A stretch of 18,299 nt of DNA, taken from assembly GCA_903898335.1 (NCBI GenBank), contig CAIUEV010000016.1, positions 1-18,299 of the forward strand, read 5' to 3'. Below the pieces are notes generated by a model that had not been told where the DNA came from, searched no databases, and saw only the letters and a program-made list of their open reading frames with translations. Shown piece by piece: positions 14,544 to 18,299 of the stretch; within the stretch, counting starts at the first letter, position 1, and each line of letters opens with the position of its first letter. Position numbers and translations under genes: made by a program. The DNA is from an uncultured bacterium. Its GTDB lineage: Bacteria; Patescibacteriota; Minisyncoccia; CAIUEV01.

Positions 14544-17500
14544 ATGAAGAATAAAAGCTTAAAAACAAAAATTTATAAGTTTAATAAAGAAGGTGGCATT
14601 GATATTCTTATCGATTTGTTGAGTAACTATAGCTTAAAAGATGTCGTATGCTTTATTAATAAGAACGCTAATAATCAGCAGCTAAAATTGTTAGTATTCC
14701 AGCCACTTAAAATTAATAAAAAATATCTTGTATTTATAAATTCATCCGCAAAAGTTGAAGTTGCTGGTTCTGACATCGCTAATTTAAAAAAAACTTTGAA
14801 TCGAATTAAGTTGTATGAAAATGATCATCCAAAACAAAAAATTAAAAGTCTAAATTTAAGAAATGTGTTGCTTTCTATTTCCAAATCAAAACTTAAATCG
14901 TATGATGCCTTTACTAATTTTTGTACCGACGGTATAGATAAAATTACTCTAAGAAATTTATTGGGCAATGAAAAAAACTGGATAAGAGAAAGAGTAAAGA
15001 TACAAAATAGATTGATAAGCTATTTTTTTAAAAGTTCTGAGATTTTATCGAAAAGAATATTAAAATCGAAAAAAATAGAAAAAGGCATTTACTGTATTAA
15101 GGGGGCTGCTGCTTCTGGGAAATCATCTTTCATAAAGATTTTTTTGGATCGAAATTTAAAAAATACTACTGGAATTGACGGCGTATTGAATACTGATGCT
15201 GTGAAAAGAAGACTTATTCTAAGTACTAAAAATTTTACGGGCAATGTATTTTCTGGATATGTATTTCACGAAGAAGCATCTGTCATTGGTGAAAAAGTTC
15301 TTAGTCTTGTTAAGAGCTCCAATCTAAGTTATGTAATAGACAAAAGGATGCAAAGCGTATCTGATATAGAGAATCTTCTTATCGATGCAAAAAAAAGAAA
15401 ATTACCAGTTACTATTTTTGATGTAAAAATTGATTTTATAACATCAGCTCTTAGGATCTTAGAAAGAACGGGGACATATCCGAGTGATCCAACGCCTGAC
15501 TTTCGAGCACTTTTTAAAAGCTATAAAAGCATAGAGGAAAGCAGACTCTTATTTTTAGAGAAATCACTTAATTCAAAGTTTGTAAAAAATTACTATACAT
15601 TATTGGCCAATGCTAATGGGTTTCCAGTAATTACATCTATCAAAGAAAATTATAGAGTAAACAAAAAAAATTTAGCACGAGAATTTGAGATTCAATCGAA
15701 AGTAAGTATTGATGATTTAAAAAATGTTGTCCTTTCCGGTAAGGAAAAGCTTCAAGTCGCTTTAGACAAGCATTCAAGAAAAAATTACACTTTACATTTT
15801 TCAAAAAGAGAATATCAAAAAAAGCTTCTAATGAATATTGACAGTACGAGCAGAACTTTTAGTGGAGAAATTAATGTTACGGCGTCCACATGTAAGCCTA
15901 AAATTGTTAATCTATTGTATTCAAAAGAAGATTTGGCTAAGATTACAAAAAAAAATATAATGCAAGCTTTTGACTTTGTATACGAGAACAGGAATTTGAT
16001 TTTATTTTCACCCCAAGTACTTAGAAGCTTTATTTTCCAAGTCGCAAAGACAGTCAATCAAGATATTATTAAAAATGAAAAGTTCATTGTCAGAAGGGGC
16101 AATAACTCACATAAATATTTTTATGTGAGTACAAAAAACGTAAATGGCTTTTATGAATCATTTGTGGAGCAATTTTATAAGAGATTGAATAGTCCTGAAA
16201 CTATCCCGATTGATTTAGCTGCATGGGTTGAGTGGAATATAGATTTCTGTGGACACGTTTTCAGTGATGGCTGCGGAAGAACAGCGAAGGTTCTAAGTTC
16301 ATGGGTGTTGATGAGATTTAATTGTGATTTACCAGACTATCGCAATGGTCAAGATGGTTTTGACACAATTCGAGAATCTTATAGAAAAAGATTCGCTATC
16401 AGGTCTGTAGTAAGGCTCAAAATTCCAAAGAAGACAAGAAAATTTTACGATTTTCTAAAATACTACAAGAGACTTTTTAAAGCTAAAATAAAATACAAAA
16501 TCTTAGCTGCTGGCGGATTAGTTTACAATGCATCGGGGCAATTTTTAATACTTCAAACTAGCAAGGGAAAAGATTCCGGAAAATGGGTTGTTCCTGGTGG
16601 AAAGCTCAACACCAATGAAGCCCCCATGGAAGCTTTTACTCGTGAAGTTTTTGAGGAAACCGGACTCACCGTCGATTATATTAATTTGTTGGGAGTGAGA
16701 GACTACACGGCAAGAAGCGGCAATCATTATGAATTATATGACTACACTTCCTTTGTCAAAGATGATAAAAAGATAAAGATTAATAATGAATCCCTAGGGT
16801 TCAAATGGATAACAAAAGATCAGATACCTAATTTTATATTTACAGATTCGATAATGAATTTTATGAACAAATATTTTATATTTGGACATAAGGAAATTTA
16901 TAAGAAGGTTGTGAAGATTTCAAACAAGCATTTTGATGTACCGTTTTTTACTGATCATACAATGACAAATTCACTTGAAAAGTATATCGAATCAAAATTA
17001 CCGGTAGAATCGATACGGGGCATAATAGAGGACATGGAAAAGCTAGAGGTTCATGGAATTTATCCTGATTTAAATATACTTAACGATTTAGACCTTGGTT
17101 TTAATATAATTGAGGTTATTTATTTAAGTAAACAGAAGGACGATAATAGTAATAGTTTAAGGCCGTTATTCTTAATAGCTGAAAGAGCCTCAAAAAAGCT
17201 GATTGTTTGCTGCGTAACGCCAGGAAGAGATTTGCTTATTCATTATGCCTCGATGATCAAATACTGCCTGAGAGATACTCAAATTAAGATCGATGCATAT
17301 GCCTATCCGCTTGCTGAAAAAAGAATTGACAAGTGGACGGGGTTGGATGAGAAAATAATTAAGGAAAACGACTTGGTAATCCTTGGTTACAGTACTTTTT
17401 TTAAAGTTCGTTTCGAAAAAGATATGGATTTTTCTGTTTTAAGTACTTATCAAAATAAATTTTATACAGCTACAAGATTTATTACTAAAAATGGAAAGGT

Positions 17501-18065
17501 AGTAAATTGTTTAGAAGCTAATTATGGCCATTGGGGAAACATCAGTGATTTTTTAGCACATAAAATATGTCAGCTAAAAGCAATTGAAATATTACATATT
17601 GGGAAAGTAGGTACTCTAAAATCTCCAAATGAAATATATCGAAGAATATACATACCAGATTCCTTTATTGTCGCTAGAGGAGAAAAGATTATGAATTCAA
17701 GCTCAAAGATAAAAAATTCTATGGAATATATAAAAGAACACTCTTCCTTAACTCACGCTTCGGTTTCAACTACAATGGAGGAAACTTTTAGTCAGCGCGA
17801 AGCTTTATCTAAGCGGAAAATTGAAACGATAGACATCGAATCTTCAAAAATTGCTCAGGCTATTGCTCTGTATAATTTTACTAACAAGACCAAGATAAAA
17901 TTTGGGGCAATACACTTTTCATCAGATTATCTGAAGAAGTTCAGAGAATCCGATAAAAATTTCGAGGTGAATTTGTCAACTGACAGAATTGATTTGAAGT
18001 ACTATAAACAGAGGATACTGAATGAAATTTATTATATTACAAAAAAGCATATTTTGGATAAATAG
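14544..18065 (+). CDS. Giant fusion: zeta-like P-loop kinase + Fic + Nudix + nucleoside-phosphorylase-like domain
   Basis: A 1173-residue intact frame with four recognisable enzyme units. Residues 1-175 form an unassigned N-terminal region. Residues 180-365 are a P-loop kinase with Walker A GAAASGKSS (187-195), NTDAVKRRL (216-224) and YVIDKRMQSVSDIENLL (263-279), like zeta-toxin or AAA_33 kinases. Residues about 450-635 are a Fic domain with HVFSDGCGRTAK (571-582): catalytic His571 and the Gly-Arg part are kept, while the usual Asn is Cys577 and the final Arg is Lys582. Residues 648-775 are a Nudix domain with a perfect box from Gly686 to Leu708 (E692, R700-E701, E704-E705). Residues about 830-1170 resemble the nucleoside phosphorylase superfamily: HIGKVGTL (1018-1025), HASVSTTMEET (1071-1081), IDIES (1096-1100). 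No signal peptide or membrane segment is seen. ATG 14544 has no ribosome site but is 9 bases from the HAD stop. Confidence 0.85.
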   Translation: MKNKSLKTKIYKFNKEGGIDILIDLLSNYSLKDVVCFINKNANNQQLKLLVFQPLKINKKYLVFINSSAKVEVAGSDIANLKKTLNRIKLYENDHPKQKIKSLNLRNVLLSISKSKLKSYDAFTNFCTDGIDKITLRNLLGNEKNWIRERVKIQNRLISYFFKSSEILSKRILKSKKIEKGIYCIKGAAASGKSSFIKIFLDRNLKNTTGIDGVLNTDAVKRRLILSTKNFTGNVFSGYVFHEEASVIGEKVLSLVKSSNLSYVIDKRMQSVSDIENLLIDAKKRKLPVTIFDVKIDFITSALRILERTGTYPSDPTPDFRALFKSYKSIEESRLLFLEKSLNSKFVKNYYTLLANANGFPVITSIKENYRVNKKNLAREFEIQSKVSIDDLKNVVLSGKEKLQVALDKHSRKNYTLHFSKREYQKKLLMNIDSTSRTFSGEINVTASTCKPKIVNLLYSKEDLAKITKKNIMQAFDFVYENRNLILFSPQVLRSFIFQVAKTVNQDIIKNEKFIVRRGNNSHKYFYVSTKNVNGFYESFVEQFYKRLNSPETIPIDLAAWVEWNIDFCGHVFSDGCGRTAKVLSSWVLMRFNCDLPDYRNGQDGFDTIRESYRKRFAIRSVVRLKIPKKTRKFYDFLKYYKRLFKAKIKYKILAAGGLVYNASGQFLILQTSKGKDSGKWVVPGGKLNTNEAPMEAFTREVFEETGLTVDYINLLGVRDYTARSGNHYELYDYTSFVKDDKKIKINNESLGFKWITKDQIPNFIFTDSIMNFMNKYFIFGHKEIYKKVVKISNKHFDVPFFTDHTMTNSLEKYIESKLPVESIRGIIEDMEKLEVHGIYPDLNILNDLDLGFNIIEVIYLSKQKDDNSNSLRPLFLIAERASKKLIVCCVTPGRDLLIHYASMIKYCLRDTQIKIDAYAYPLAEKRIDKWTGLDEKIIKENDLVILGYSTFFKVRFEKDMDFSVLSTYQNKFYTATRFITKNGKVVNCLEANYGHWGNISDFLAHKICQLKAIEILHIGKVGTLKSPNEIYRRIYIPDSFIVARGEKIMNSSSKIKNSMEYIKEHSSLTHASVSTTMEETFSQREALSKRKIETIDIESSKIAQAIALYNFTNKTKIKFGAIHFSSDYLKKFRESDKNFEVNLSTDRIDLKYYKQRILNEIYYITKKHILDK

Positions 18066-18168
18066 TTTTTTTTAGAGAAAATTTATTCATTCTCATCTAG
18101 TATTCCTCTATGGGCAATTCGCTATAAACCAAATCTGACGCTGTATAGTAAATTAGAATAAATATTTC

Positions 18169-18282
18169 TTAACTATTCCCTTCTGGAGCCAAATCCGGGA
18201 TATAAACATCTTCATTTCTCTTCTCAAAAATAGTTCTAATTGAGTCCACTACTGACAGCAGATTGAAATAAGTTACAGTTTT
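18169..18282 (-). pseudogene. Possible C-terminal remnant of a minus-strand gene
   Basis: Read on the minus strand, 37 codons are open before a TAA at 18169-18171 and encode TVTYFNLLSVVDSIRTIFEK and then RNEDVYIPDLAPEGNS. This looks like protein rather than noise. The frame is closed upstream by TAG at 18283-18285, but another frame gives IKEEFRK just before it, as if a single-base shift had split the gene. No ATG start exists inside it. It could be a decayed gene, an assembly error near a sequence end, or chance. The rest of the 234 bases after the fusion gene shows nothing else that I can support: a T run follows the fusion stop, but no strong hairpin. Confidence 0.25.
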
Positions 18283-18299
18283 CTAAACTCTTCCTTTAT

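Overview
The window looks like a chromosomal piece of a small-genome bacterium, most likely from the Candidate Phyla Radiation (Patescibacteria). This is an inference, not a measurement. It rests on the low GC, dense gene packing, few Shine-Dalgarno sites, a UvrC without its helix-hairpin-helix tail, and several short genes that I cannot assign to a family. The standard genetic code fits: TGA is not needed as a sense codon.

From 1 to about 13,000 almost everything is on the minus strand. In order of rising coordinate it holds: a type IV pilus/type II secretion inner-membrane protein (PilC/GspF, cut by the window edge); CTP synthase (pyrG); a polytopic membrane protein of unknown function; a shortened UvrC; an unassigned soluble protein ending at a clear terminator; and two adjacent GH130-type beta-propeller genes, each carrying two propeller units, which form a probable mannoside-processing operon. 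A divergent plus-strand gene for a small membrane-associated cysteine-containing protein follows. A bidirectional terminator separates it from a minus-strand cluster: Phd-type antitoxin, RelE-type toxin and a zinc-ribbon protein, with a promoter and a palindromic operator ahead of the antitoxin. Then come tRNA-Ser(TGA) and a P1B-like metal ATPase whose membrane metal-binding motif is unusual.

At tRNA-Gln(TTG) (13106-13177, plus) the character changes. After a strong terminator, a visibly more AT-rich plus-strand operon runs to the end: a P-loop kinase-like protein, a HAD phosphatase, and a 1173-residue protein that joins a zeta-toxin-like P-loop kinase, a Fic domain, a Nudix hydrolase and a nucleoside-phosphorylase-like domain. 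All three products are predicted to act on nucleotides or phosphorylated small molecules. The placement directly behind a tRNA, the switch of strand and the composition suggest an acquired island. This operon is the best candidate for an undescribed system: a nucleotide-modifying conflict or defence module, or else a salvage/modification pathway. The last 234 bases hold no intact gene, only a possible minus-strand coding remnant.
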